64,000 bases of DNA from Spartobacteria bacterium (GTDB lineage Bacteria > Verrucomicrobiota > Verrucomicrobiia > Chthoniobacterales > UBA10450): the NCBI GenBank assembly GCA_003167365.1, contig PMTM01000008.1, positions 1 through 64,000 on the forward strand, written 5' to 3'. The stretch's first letter is position 1. Each line of letters opens with the position of its first letter. The notes under the pieces are model-generated. The model was not told the origin of the DNA and made no database searches. It worked only from the letters and a program-made list of their open reading frames with translations. Below, in pieces: positions 53,578-63,143 of the stretch. The translations under genes were made by a program, and so were the position numbers.

Positions 53578-56500
53578 GCGTCGGGGTCGCTTAATTCGTC
53601 GAAAAGCTTATCTAGCGGCAACTTTGTGAGCCGCGCCCATTCGGTGTCTAATTCTTCCGCTTCATAGCGCAGAAATTGCCCATTGTGGGTAGAGTAGATC
53701 GTAGCCGCGACTTCGTGGCCGGTCATTTTGTTTACCACTTCCCGATAAGCGGCCAATTGCGGACGATATCGTTCGCGCAAGCTTTCGATCTCGACACGGT
53801 TCGTTTTCCAATCAACCAACAGCCATTCTTTTTGGCTGGGATCAAAAAAGGCCAGATCGATTATTCCCTCCAGGCACCGTTTATCGTCCATTTTCCAAAA
53901 GAACGGCATTTCCGTGCGAACAATCGGAACCCGGCTTGTCCATCCAGGAACGAAGTCTGACAGTCCGGCGATCCGTTTGCGCAAGAGTTGCCATTCTCGT
54001 GCCGCACGCGCCAGGTCGGGTGAGCTCGCATGATTTTCTTCGAAGATTTCATCCCATGACGCTGAGTCCGTAATCCATGGAACTCGCTGCACGAAATCGT
54101 GCCACCAAATACCATAGCGTGTGGCCGGGCTGACCGAGGCCGGGGTTCGTTCCGTCGTCTGCCAAATTTCTGCCGTCGAAATTTCCTCAGTCGGCAGACC
54201 GCTCGGGCTGATCTTTCGCGTGAAGTCAGCTGCACGCCGACCGGCCTTTTGTAATACCTTTTGATCGACGACCCCCGGCGATGATGGCAGCGCATCGGTT
54301 TCGCTTTGTAACTCCAGTGCCGTTGCGGAAGTTAACGCGCACGCTTGGGGCGCTGTCGTGAGGGTTTCGAACTGCTCTGCATTTGCATCCGGCGGTTCTC
54401 CAAGAACAAGCTTCAGATGAGCTCTCCTCGATAGTTTCCCTTTCGAATCGAGAAAGAGTTCCCGATCCAGCGCGAGCACGAGTGTGTGCCTTGCCCGCGT
54501 TGTCGCGACATAAAGAAGCCGCTGCATTTCCTGTTGCTCCGAGAGTTCGCGCGCCTTTTTCAGTTCTTCCGACGGATCTTCTTTGCTTAGTGCGACCAGC
54601 ATCTCGCCCGAACCCGGCGTCTTGATCAATGACGGATAGCGCGGAGCCGGCGATCGGATGTCACGACCAAGAAATGGCAGGATCACTGCCTGCCACTCGG
54701 ATCCCTTGGCCTTGTATGAAGTGATCAACTGAATCCCGTCTTCGGACGAGACACGCACGTCACGGGGTGTCTCAAAGTCTGCCCGCAGTTTCTCGGCAAA
54801 ATCGGCAAAGGTCGCTCCCTGCGCGTCGGCTTCCGCGGCCAGAGCGAGAAGTACATCAAGTTCGTTCAGGAGATCACCAAATTCGTCCGGTGGAAGCGAA
54901 GCGAGGCGTTCGCGTAACTGCGTTTTTCTCACCAAAGTGTTCACTGCATCGAAGAGCGACTTGCCTTCCACGTCCGCACGCGTTTCGGCCAAGGCGCGAA
55001 GAGATGACGAGACGATTCCGACTGCGGCCGTCTGTTCGTCGATCCGGAAACGGCTGCCGTCGCCTTGACCAAACAACGCCAGATCATGATCGGAAATCCC
55101 GAAGACTTCGCGTAGTACGCCTACGATTTCGTACCCGTTGAGTGGATCGACCATGATCGTGCACAGGGCTGTCAGCCACGCGTGCGCTGGGCTGTCCGCC
55201 TTGATTGCGCTTTCTGATTGGATTGCTGCCGGCAGTCCGATTTTGCGCAGCGCCGAAGCCATCGTGCGAAGCCAAGCTTTGCGCGGGCACAATACCGCGA
55301 CTTCTCGCCAGGAGCTTGCGCGCAGTTTTTCAAGGCCGGTTTCCTTAATCCAACACGCAAGTGCGTCCGCTTCGATTTTCGCTTTACGGTAGTCTTTGAG
55401 TTTTTCGCCGGAGGGCAGCAAACCTGCCTCGAGTGAAACGCGAATGACCTGACCAGGCAGAACTTCCGGGCGAGGTTGCAGCTCCACGAACCGAACTTGT
55501 CCGTTCTCGTCGTTCAGAATTTTGCGGAAGGTGCGATTGATAAAATCCACCTGCTCCTGATCGAGTCGAAACGTAACAGAGAACGTTAGCTCAGTCGCAG
55601 AACCGCTCCCGACTAACGAATCGTGAATGGTGCGATAGTTTTTTAGATCGGCCCGGTCGCGATAAATCGACTGCTGAAAATCGCCCACCATGCAGAAATG
55701 TCCGGACCTGGGCGACGCATTCCTAGTTTCAAGCCAGCGACCAGTCGCGTCAGGCGGCCGCGTAATTTCGAGCAGCACAGAAAATTGTGCCGGATCAGTG
55801 TCTTGTGCTTCATCGAGAATCACGCGGAGATTCTGTTCGCGCACTCGTTGCGCCGCCGCCGGATGCTGGAGCAGCTCATCTGCAAGCGCGATCTGATCGG
55901 CATAGGTGACAACTCCTCGTTCGAGACGGAAGTTGCGGTAGTCGCGCTGCACTTCCGCCGCGACGCAGAGAGCGGCATCTGCAACCCATCTTCGCAGAGG
56001 GACGAATGCTTCTCGCCAGCGCGCCGAGAACTCTTTTGCGCTGGTCAAACAAATCGGCCAGCGCAGAAAATCCCACCCCACCTTGTATCTCTCTTCCCAA
56101 TCGGCCAGCTCCGCTTTCGAGTTGATGATGTTCGCCTGTCCGCTGCCTTTGGCAGCGACCGCATGCACGTCGCTGAAGTCGATCTTTGGACACGCGCCGA
56201 TTTCTCCGGGTCGCAAAAGTGCAGAACCAGATCGGCGGCCTAACTCCATGATGTCCCGTGCTTGCGCGAGCCGAAACAAGGCTGCTCGGTTTTCTTCGCC
56301 TAATGACTCGCCAAGCCGTGTCTGTTGCTGAACGAATTCTTGCCACAAATCCTCGTCGTCGGTGATCAATTCCAGCGGCGCTGGCAGACCAAGATAATGT
56401 CCATAGTTAGTCAGCAGCTTCATGCAGAAGGCGTGAATCGTACCGAAGAATGCGCGGTTGAATGCACTCACTACTTCGGACGGAAGTCTGTCTGCGAGAA

Positions 56501-56726
56501 TTTGCTGCCGGGTCCGCTGCTGCATCTCGTCCGCCGCGCGATTCGTAAAAGTTACGACAACGAGGCGGGGCAAGATATCTCGCGCGTTCGGGGCGCGGGC
56601 GATCTGCAAAACGCGATCCGTGATTGCACGCGTTTTCCCCGAACCGGCGGAGGCTACGACGGAAAAATTACGATCGAGTTCATCTGCGAATCGACACCGA
56701 TCGGACTGGTCGCTCGGCTCTTTCAC
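53574..56726 (-). CDS. addA: AddA-type helicase-nuclease (UvrD/RecB superfamily)
   Basis: 1050 residues from GTG 56726, with a GGAGG ribosome-binding site about 8 bases ahead. Superfamily 1 motifs are seen: Walker A ASAGSGKT at 25-32, VVTFTNRAADEM, FGTIHAFC, VILDEAQDTD, SYKAKGSEW and YVATTRARHTLVLA. The C-terminal PD-(D/E)xK nuclease retains EGIIDLAFFD and LLVDWKTN at about 970. AddA unwinds and digests double-strand ends in recombination repair. It overlaps the AddB-like gene by GTGA, which supports a two-subunit AddAB enzyme. Length and domains match AddA more than UvrD. Confidence 0.88.
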   Translation of the reverse strand: MKEPSDQSDRCRFADELDRNFSVVASAGSGKTRAITDRVLQIARAPNARDILPRLVVVTFTNRAADEMQQRTRQQILADRLPSEVVSAFNRAFFGTIHAFCMKLLTNYGHYLGLPAPLELITDDEDLWQEFVQQQTRLGESLGEENRAALFRLAQARDIMELGRRSGSALLRPGEIGACPKIDFSDVHAVAAKGSGQANIINSKAELADWEERYKVGWDFLRWPICLTSAKEFSARWREAFVPLRRWVADAALCVAAEVQRDYRNFRLERGVVTYADQIALADELLQHPAAAQRVREQNLRVILDEAQDTDPAQFSVLLEITRPPDATGRWLETRNASPRSGHFCMVGDFQQSIYRDRADLKNYRTIHDSLVGSGSATELTFSVTFRLDQEQVDFINRTFRKILNDENGQVRFVELQPRPEVLPGQVIRVSLEAGLLPSGEKLKDYRKAKIEADALACWIKETGLEKLRASSWREVAVLCPRKAWLRTMASALRKIGLPAAIQSESAIKADSPAHAWLTALCTIMVDPLNGYEIVGVLREVFGISDHDLALFGQGDGSRFRIDEQTAAVGIVSSSLRALAETRADVEGKSLFDAVNTLVRKTQLRERLASLPPDEFGDLLNELDVLLALAAEADAQGATFADFAEKLRADFETPRDVRVSSEDGIQLITSYKAKGSEWQAVILPFLGRDIRSPAPRYPSLIKTPGSGEMLVALSKEDPSEELKKARELSEQQEMQRLLYVATTRARHTLVLALDRELFLDSKGKLSRRAHLKLVLGEPPDANAEQFETLTTAPQACALTSATALELQSETDALPSSPGVVDQKVLQKAGRRAADFTRKISPSGLPTEEISTAEIWQTTERTPASVSPATRYGIWWHDFVQRVPWITDSASWDEIFEENHASSPDLARAAREWQLLRKRIAGLSDFVPGWTSRVPIVRTEMPFFWKMDDKRCLEGIIDLAFFDPSQKEWLLVDWKTNRVEIESLRERYRPQLAAYREVVNKMTGHEVAATIYSTHNGQFLRYEAEELDTEWARLTKLPLDKLFDELSDPDA

Positions 56727-59700
56727 CAGTAAAATTCCTCCTCTTCCCGGGCGAGCGCCGGATGAGTCAACTCCCATTTCTCCTCGAGGATGTCTTCGTC
56801 CACCGCCAAAGTCGCCAACGGGTAATTCCGCGTGAAGGCCCACGCAGAACGCACGGGGCCGCGCATCCCGAACACTCCGGTTTGCTGCATGCGCGCGAGT
56901 TCCTGGAAAATATCCGCTTCCGCGTCCATGTCCCCAACCGAGAGTTGCGGTGAGACCGGCTTTACAACCGGGGACAATAAACTCAGGAAGATATCGGTCG
57001 CTCCAAGATGGCGGGCCGCGAGCGCGTAGAGACCGAGCTGCAACGCGGACCCGTCCAGAATTTTTTTGTGGAGCTGCGATTTCCTTTTGTCGGCATCCTC
57101 TTTTGCGGGGACCAAGGCTTTCTTGCTCGCGCCTGTCTTATAATCAAGGATCCAGAGCCCATCGGTTTGGAGTGATTTGCACTCGTGTCGTGCTAAGAGA
57201 AGATCGATCCGACCGCGGAACTGGAGTGAGACGTCACCGGTTACTTTCGTCGGAGCCGCGCCATCGATCTTCCATTCCGTTGCTATCCAAGGCCAACCCT
57301 CAACTGTCGCCAGTTTCGCCCCCAAGTGCCGCGCGAGAGAGAACGCATTTTGCCAGCCCGAATTCCACCAGTCCGGCACTTGTTTCCCGACGGACTGGCA
57401 AAGAAGTTTGATCTCCGCGCATTTCTGCTCGGCCGCGGCGCGGATATTTCGGTCGATTTCGGATGCGTCCGGCAGCCGCACAAATTTCTTCCCGGCGTCG
57501 GCGCCGGCGACATGGGCTAGCCAGCGATGGACCCATTGTCCAGTCGCTGCGCTCCATGGGTTGCTATCGTCGTCGTCGCCTTCCAATCCCAAATATTTCT
57601 TTAACCAAACCAGTGCGGGTGACTTGAGCAGCGTTTCGAACTCGCTCACGCTCAGAATTGGAATCCGCTCGGATGGCGCGCGAAGGGCAAAGTCGTACAC
57701 ACCCGACGGCGCCGCCGGATCGCGTCGGGCGTCGTAGGCCACGCGTGTTTGCCTCACATCTTCTGAGTGTGGTGCCGTTGTCTTGTCTTGGGCACGAGCC
57801 GATTGCAGCCATGCCACAGTCGTGCGTTGCAACTCCTTCATCGTTGCCTGCGTCAAAGGCCGGGGATGTGTCTTTTGATAATGGCTCGTAAACAATTCGC
57901 TCGGATTCCAGAGGCGATCCGGCGCGGATTCCTGCACAAGGCTCGCGCCGAATGCGACGCCTTCCGTCGCTGATTCGAGGAGAGTTTGAAACTGCCGGAG
58001 CGCGATCTGTCGCTGCTCCGATGGACCGAGATAGAGCGAATGACCCTCGCGAACGCTGGTATGCCCTTCACCCTGGCTGCCTTGCTTTGCCGCCCAACGG
58101 TTAAGCTGTTGAATGCCGCGATTGAACTCTTGGATTTCCTCTTCGCGCGCAAACTCACCCCTTTCCGTGGGCGGCCAGATTCCTTCGTTGAATCCGGCGA
58201 AAATGAGATGTGACCACTCCTGCCACTGTGCTTGGGCGACGGTTAAGAGTTGCACACGTGCGTAGGGATGATCGCCGGTCGCGTCGCGGTCCATGCCGAA
58301 GGTCGATGCGATCTCCTCCAGCCACCGCAGGTGCAAAGTTCGCGAGAAATCGGCCTCGACCTTGCCGGCCCAGTCACTGCTCAGACGCAGAAGTTCAATC
58401 CAGTGTCGCTTCCAGCCCAGTCGCGCAAACGCGTTCTCAGTCGCACGGAGGAATTCCGTAAAACTTCCGCGTACAGGGAGGAATTCAATTAGGTGAAGCG
58501 CTTTCGCGACCTGCTGGTTTGTTTGTTCCGCACTCGCAGCGCAGAATTTCTGCAAAACAGCGAGGTCATCGATCAACACCTCGGCGTGGGCGGAACGGAG
58601 TCTTCGTTCGAAGCCTTGGATGGTCAGTTCGGGAAATAGCTCTTCGCGATTTCGAAGCGCGCTTAGAAAGCGAAGCAACGAGTTGACGCGCGGCCCGCGT
58701 TGAAGATGCAACCAGGCGCGCCATTCGGCCGATTCAAATAGCTTCGGAATCGGATGTCCGAAGCCATCGTTGTGCGGGATGGTTAGTTTTGAAAGCGAGC
58801 TGGCGACCAGACGGGACAGTGATCCGGCACCGGCAAAGACGACACCAACGCGTGTGCACTTTTTCTCAGCAAGAAATCGTACGCACATTAATGCGATGGC
58901 TTCCGCTTGCTGCGTTGTGTCGGCGCCAACAACGAATGAGTATTTCGCCGGAGGAACGGTCGCACCTTCCATCTCCGCCTCAGTGAAGAGGCTGTTGCTA
59001 ACGTGATTTGCCGCTGGCGATATCGGTTTCGCTTCGCCAAAGGTTTCTTCCCACGTACCGACCCAAGCCTCATCGAGTCCACGGGCTTCGTCGCGCGGAT
59101 CATCGAGCAAGACGGTCGCTTGTTTTGCCGCGGAAGCTCCGGCGCGAAGCACCTGCCAGAGCGGCCAGTGCGCGCCGTTAAACCCGGTGACAAGAACGTT
59201 CGCGAAAAGCGGGTTGGCTTTGCGGGCATTTGTCGCGGCACGGAGGTCGACGGTGTGGATCAATTCGAAGCCGCACTGCGTGACATGCTTCTGGAAACGA
59301 GCTTCGACTTCACGCAATGCTGGAAGTTTCACCGCGGAAAAATCCCACCCCGCAGCGCCGAGTTGATCGATCGCGCGGAGCAAATGATCCGGCGCACGCG
59401 CCACCGATTTCGCGGCGAGAAAATCGGATTCCAGCATTCTTTTTTCTCGCAACGCGGGATCTTCCGGGAGCTTCATGCATTCCTCCGCGGCGATCGAGAG
59501 GAGAAGACGCAAGTGCTCGCGTAATGGGAGGCGCATTTCGTTTTTGCCCGAAAGAAAGTCCCGAAGTTCGGGCGGAGAAACGAAGCGAATGCCGAGAAGG
59601 GATACGCCGCGCTCGAGCAGCAGCCTTTTGATCGCGTAAGCGTGACTGCGAAAAGGCACCACCACCAAAGTGGGTTCTTGTTGCTGCCACGAGACCCGCG

Positions 59701-59815
59701 CCGCGGTTTGGAACCATGGGAGGAGCACATTTTCCCACGCGCTCGCAACCGAAGCGCCCAGGTGGAGCGTTACGCGCCGCTCGTTCTTGGGCAGATCGGC
59801 ACTTTGTCGAACCAT
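56723..59815 (-). CDS. addB: AddB-like PD-(D/E)xK nuclease subunit
   Basis: 1030 residues. The N-terminal part is an inactivated helicase fold (LHLGASVASAWENVLLPWF, VVVPFRSHAYAIKRLLLERG) without a Walker A motif. The C-terminal nuclease has RIDLLLARHE and LDYKTGASK at about 890. This is the AddB-like organisation common outside Firmicutes. The iron-sulfur cysteines of the Bacillus protein are not evident. The ATG at 59815 follows the selB stop by 3 bases; a TTG at 59818 is also in frame. Confidence 0.85.
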   Translation of the reverse strand: MVRQSADLPKNERRVTLHLGASVASAWENVLLPWFQTAARVSWQQQEPTLVVVPFRSHAYAIKRLLLERGVSLLGIRFVSPPELRDFLSGKNEMRLPLREHLRLLLSIAAEECMKLPEDPALREKRMLESDFLAAKSVARAPDHLLRAIDQLGAAGWDFSAVKLPALREVEARFQKHVTQCGFELIHTVDLRAATNARKANPLFANVLVTGFNGAHWPLWQVLRAGASAAKQATVLLDDPRDEARGLDEAWVGTWEETFGEAKPISPAANHVSNSLFTEAEMEGATVPPAKYSFVVGADTTQQAEAIALMCVRFLAEKKCTRVGVVFAGAGSLSRLVASSLSKLTIPHNDGFGHPIPKLFESAEWRAWLHLQRGPRVNSLLRFLSALRNREELFPELTIQGFERRLRSAHAEVLIDDLAVLQKFCAASAEQTNQQVAKALHLIEFLPVRGSFTEFLRATENAFARLGWKRHWIELLRLSSDWAGKVEADFSRTLHLRWLEEIASTFGMDRDATGDHPYARVQLLTVAQAQWQEWSHLIFAGFNEGIWPPTERGEFAREEEIQEFNRGIQQLNRWAAKQGSQGEGHTSVREGHSLYLGPSEQRQIALRQFQTLLESATEGVAFGASLVQESAPDRLWNPSELFTSHYQKTHPRPLTQATMKELQRTTVAWLQSARAQDKTTAPHSEDVRQTRVAYDARRDPAAPSGVYDFALRAPSERIPILSVSEFETLLKSPALVWLKKYLGLEGDDDDSNPWSAATGQWVHRWLAHVAGADAGKKFVRLPDASEIDRNIRAAAEQKCAEIKLLCQSVGKQVPDWWNSGWQNAFSLARHLGAKLATVEGWPWIATEWKIDGAAPTKVTGDVSLQFRGRIDLLLARHECKSLQTDGLWILDYKTGASKKALVPAKEDADKRKSQLHKKILDGSALQLGLYALAARHLGATDIFLSLLSPVVKPVSPQLSVGDMDAEADIFQELARMQQTGVFGMRGPVRSAWAFTRNYPLATLAVDEDILEEKWELTHPALAREEEEFYW

Positions 59816-59818
59816 CAA

Positions 59819-61753
59819 TTAGTCTAGCGTGGTGTTCGGCACCGTCACATCGATCAATGTTCGCCGGTCGCCGCTGCGTCTCGTAATTCGTTCACGATCG
59901 AATTGCTCCAGCAAAGGCACAAGGGTTCGGCGCGACGTTTGGAGCGCTTGTCGAAGCTCGCTCACGGTGGCCGAGCCGTTATGGCGGAGGAACTCTGTTA
60001 CCTTTGCTTTCATAGAGGAAAAAGCTTCGCGCGACAAAACCAAGTCAGCGCCCACCTCGACAACCTCGTCTTGCGTAATCAAAAAGTGGAGCACCTGACG
60101 GCTTCCAAAATCCGGCGCAATCTGTTTGCGGGAGGGTGGGTCGAACGGTTTTTCCGAAATACGACAACGAATTTTCTCCGCTACCGTCGCGAGATTTGGT
60201 GGAAGGGCGGCACGATGCTCTGATCGTCTGATAAAATTGCCAGTCTTGCTGTACCCGTCGCGGCAAAGGTCGGCAATGATCTCGTCGAAAATCTTCGGCG
60301 AAAGTTTCCCAACTTCCAGGCGGAGCTCAGTAAGATCGAAACCCGTCAGTTGCGGATGTTCCTTATGTTTGGCTTCGATTGCGTTGATGGCGCGTTGATG
60401 GAGTTCCGCCCAGAAACTTACGTCTGCGACGATGTCGCCACGCATCACGATCTCCTTCGTTGCAACCAATTGTTCGATTGCCGCCTCGATGTCGGAAGCG
60501 CTGAAATTGGATTTGATGAGAAGATCGACTTGTTCTCTTGCGCCGTCGCGCCGGAGTTCGCTTTGTATTGCTATCGTCGCGTCGTTCGGCGATTTGGCGC
60601 GAGCCGCCAGGAAGTCGCGTTGCTTTGATTCGCGGAATTTATTGCGACCCGCCGCAGCATCGAGCACTACACCGCCGGCCAGCGTCCGACGCTCGGATGA
60701 GTCGCGCAGAACGAAACGGTCGCCGACAAACGCGAGGATCGGTGAGTCCAGCCGCAATTGCGCGAGCGCGGTGTCCCCTGATTTTAAATTTCCTCCATCA
60801 GCAAGTGCAACGCGCGCCGCGACGCGGAAGGCACCGTGGTGCAGATAGATTTCGGCGCCATTTCTGAGCGAGTGCGAAGTTGTCGTTAATCGCGCCGACC
60901 TTGTAAGCAACACGTCGATCGTATTCACCGGCTCGCCGATCGCGGGAACTGTGACTACGTCGCCCCGCGCAACGCCGCTGGTTTCTTTGTGGACAGTTAT
61001 GTCGGGCAGGTTCAGGGCAACGCGCATTCCAGCCTCAACTTCCTGCTGCTCGCGGTTGTGACTTTGGATTGAGCGGATGCGCGCGTAAATGTTTCGCGGC
61101 TGCACGATCACGTTTTGACCGCGCGCCAATTTTCCTCCGACAAGCGTTCCGGTGACAACCGTGCCAACGCCATGCAACGAAAATGCCCGATCGACAAATA
61201 GCCTCGGTTTTCCTAGATCGCGTGACGCAGCGAGCGACGAGAGTTCGTATGAGAGGACTTGTTTCAGCTTTTCAATTCCAATGCCGGTCGCAACCGATGT
61301 TTCGACAATCGGCGCATTCTCAAATGGCGTGGCCGCCAGTTGTTCTCGCACATTGGCGGCGGTTCTCGTTGCGTCGGCAAGATCGGATTTCGTCAACACG
61401 ATGATCGCGTGTTCAACATTCAGGTAGGTGAGGATCTGAAGATGCTCTTCGGTCTGCGGCATCCAGCCGTCGTCCGCGGCGATGACGAGCAAGGCCAGGT
61501 CAATCGAGCCGACGCCGGCGACCATGTTTTTTACGAAATCTTCGTGGCCCGGGACATCAACTATTCCAACGTGGAGCTCTTCGCTACGTGCGTTGGTAAC
61601 GCTCAGTTCGGCAAACCCAAGATCGATGGTGATGCCGCGCGCCTTCTCCTCCGGCAAGCGGTCGGGATCGGTGCCCGCAAGCGCTTTAACGAGCGCGCTC
61701 TTTCCGTGGTCGACGTGCCCGGCGGTGGCAACAATAAAATTTCGCGTGGTCAC
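59819..61753 (-). CDS. selB: selenocysteine-specific elongation factor SelB
   Basis: 644 residues from GTG 61753. G1 AGHVDHGKS at 11-19, G3 DVPGHEDF, and G4 TKSD are those of an EF-Tu-type GTPase; the EF-Tu-like domains (FSLHGVGTVVTGTL) are followed by the C-terminal winged-helix array that binds the SECIS RNA (e.g. LRLEVGKLSPKIFDEII and the last domain VSELRQALQTSRRTLVPLLEQFDRERITRRSGDRR). It delivers selenocysteinyl-tRNA to recoded UGA codons. The frame is open upstream into selA, but the family match begins at this GTG, 11 bases after the selA stop. Confidence 0.95.
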   Translation of the reverse strand: MTTRNFIVATAGHVDHGKSALVKALAGTDPDRLPEEKARGITIDLGFAELSVTNARSEELHVGIVDVPGHEDFVKNMVAGVGSIDLALLVIAADDGWMPQTEEHLQILTYLNVEHAIIVLTKSDLADATRTAANVREQLAATPFENAPIVETSVATGIGIEKLKQVLSYELSSLAASRDLGKPRLFVDRAFSLHGVGTVVTGTLVGGKLARGQNVIVQPRNIYARIRSIQSHNREQQEVEAGMRVALNLPDITVHKETSGVARGDVVTVPAIGEPVNTIDVLLTRSARLTTTSHSLRNGAEIYLHHGAFRVAARVALADGGNLKSGDTALAQLRLDSPILAFVGDRFVLRDSSERRTLAGGVVLDAAAGRNKFRESKQRDFLAARAKSPNDATIAIQSELRRDGAREQVDLLIKSNFSASDIEAAIEQLVATKEIVMRGDIVADVSFWAELHQRAINAIEAKHKEHPQLTGFDLTELRLEVGKLSPKIFDEIIADLCRDGYSKTGNFIRRSEHRAALPPNLATVAEKIRCRISEKPFDPPSRKQIAPDFGSRQVLHFLITQDEVVEVGADLVLSREAFSSMKAKVTEFLRHNGSATVSELRQALQTSRRTLVPLLEQFDRERITRRSGDRRTLIDVTVPNTTLD

Positions 61754-61763
61754 GCGTGCGAAA

Positions 61764-63143
61764 TCAATGACTGGACGCTGCCGTGCAGGCCGCGCGAATT
61801 GCATCAACGACCGAATCGTCCTGCGACGAAAAAATGGTGCGTAAATCCAGCTTGAACGATTTGTTTGCGATGTAGCCAATGACCGGCGGAGTTAACGCGC
61901 GCATTCGATCCGCGAACTCATTTACGGAGCAGTCCCTCGGGACAATGTCGATGGCGACAGAGGAGATGGTCGATCTTGGCAAAGTACCGCCGCCCACTTT
62001 CACCACACCGCGTCCGATGCTGATTTGCGCCGGCAAACCGCGCAGACGCTCGATCATGGCGGCAGCGCGGGCGCGCAGCTCATCCTTCGGGATTCGTAAC
62101 AGCGCGAGCGTGGGGATTTTTGATTGGGCGCCACGAAGATGGAGATCGACTGTCGCCTGCAATGCGGCCAATCCCAATTTGTCACAACGAAGCGCGCGGA
62201 ACAAAGGTTCGCGCTTCAACCCGGCGACGAACCGTTTCTTTCCGGCGATGATTCCGGCTTGCGGGCCGCCGAATAATTTGTCGCCGCTAAAGCACACGAG
62301 ATCAGCCCCGCTCTTCAGTTCTTCCTCCGGAGTTGGTTCGGATTGGGCAGGAGCGACTTCAGCCGTGGGCTCCATCGCACCGCTGCCCAGATCGACCACG
62401 AACGGAATTCGCCGCTTTTTGACGAGCTGCGCGATTTCCCTGGTGGACGGCGAGGCGACGAAACCATCCATAAAGAAATTACTGCGATGAACTTTCAAGA
62501 TGAGCGCGGTCTGTGGACCGATGGCCTGGGCATAGTCGCGCACGGTCGTTTTGTTGGTCGCGCCGACTTCGCGCAACCTGGCGCCAGACGATTCCAGTAT
62601 TTCACCGATGCGAAATCCACCGCCGATCTGCACAATTTCGCCGCGTGAAATAATCACTTCGGATTTCGTCTTGATGAAGTGGCTTACGATCAGAACCAGC
62701 GCGGCCGCACAATTGTTAATGACGGTGGCGGACTCGGCGCCGCAAAGAATGGCCAGATTATGTTCCAAGTATCCCGCGCGATTTCCTCGCTGACCGGAGG
62801 CGAGATCGAATTCGAGATTGCTGTAGTTGGCCGACATCTGCGCGATCGATTCAAGCGCGGTCTGACTGAGAGGGGCTCGCCCGAAATTCGTGTGCAAAAT
62901 GACGCCGGTGCCGTTGATGATCGGTTGGAGCCGTGAACGAACATGTCGATCCAACGCGTGGAGGACACGTTCGAACACATCTTCGAAGGTGAAGATCTTG
63001 TCCGACTCGCGCAGAGCGGAAAGTTCGTGGCGAACCATTGCCACAACGATCGGTCGCGGAAGATCGACCGCGTCCAGTGCCTCGAGCACCTTGTTGACCG
63101 CGGGAATGTGCCGGCGGGAACGCGATTTTATCTTGTCATGCAT
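61764..63143 (-). CDS. selA: L-seryl-tRNA(Sec) selenium transferase SelA
   Basis: 459 residues, PLP-dependent decamer converting Ser-tRNA(Sec) to Sec-tRNA(Sec). The PLP lysine lies in CFSGDKLFGGPQAG, preceded by VVDLGSGAM, and the N-terminal domain (HIPAVNKVLEALD) binds the tRNA. INGTGVILHTNFGRAPLS is the family signature. It starts 16 bases inside the selD end. Confidence 0.96.
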   Translation of the reverse strand: MHDKIKSRSRRHIPAVNKVLEALDAVDLPRPIVVAMVRHELSALRESDKIFTFEDVFERVLHALDRHVRSRLQPIINGTGVILHTNFGRAPLSQTALESIAQMSANYSNLEFDLASGQRGNRAGYLEHNLAILCGAESATVINNCAAALVLIVSHFIKTKSEVIISRGEIVQIGGGFRIGEILESSGARLREVGATNKTTVRDYAQAIGPQTALILKVHRSNFFMDGFVASPSTREIAQLVKKRRIPFVVDLGSGAMEPTAEVAPAQSEPTPEEELKSGADLVCFSGDKLFGGPQAGIIAGKKRFVAGLKREPLFRALRCDKLGLAALQATVDLHLRGAQSKIPTLALLRIPKDELRARAAAMIERLRGLPAQISIGRGVVKVGGGTLPRSTISSVAIDIVPRDCSVNEFADRMRALTPPVIGYIANKSFKLDLRTIFSSQDDSVVDAIRAACTAASSH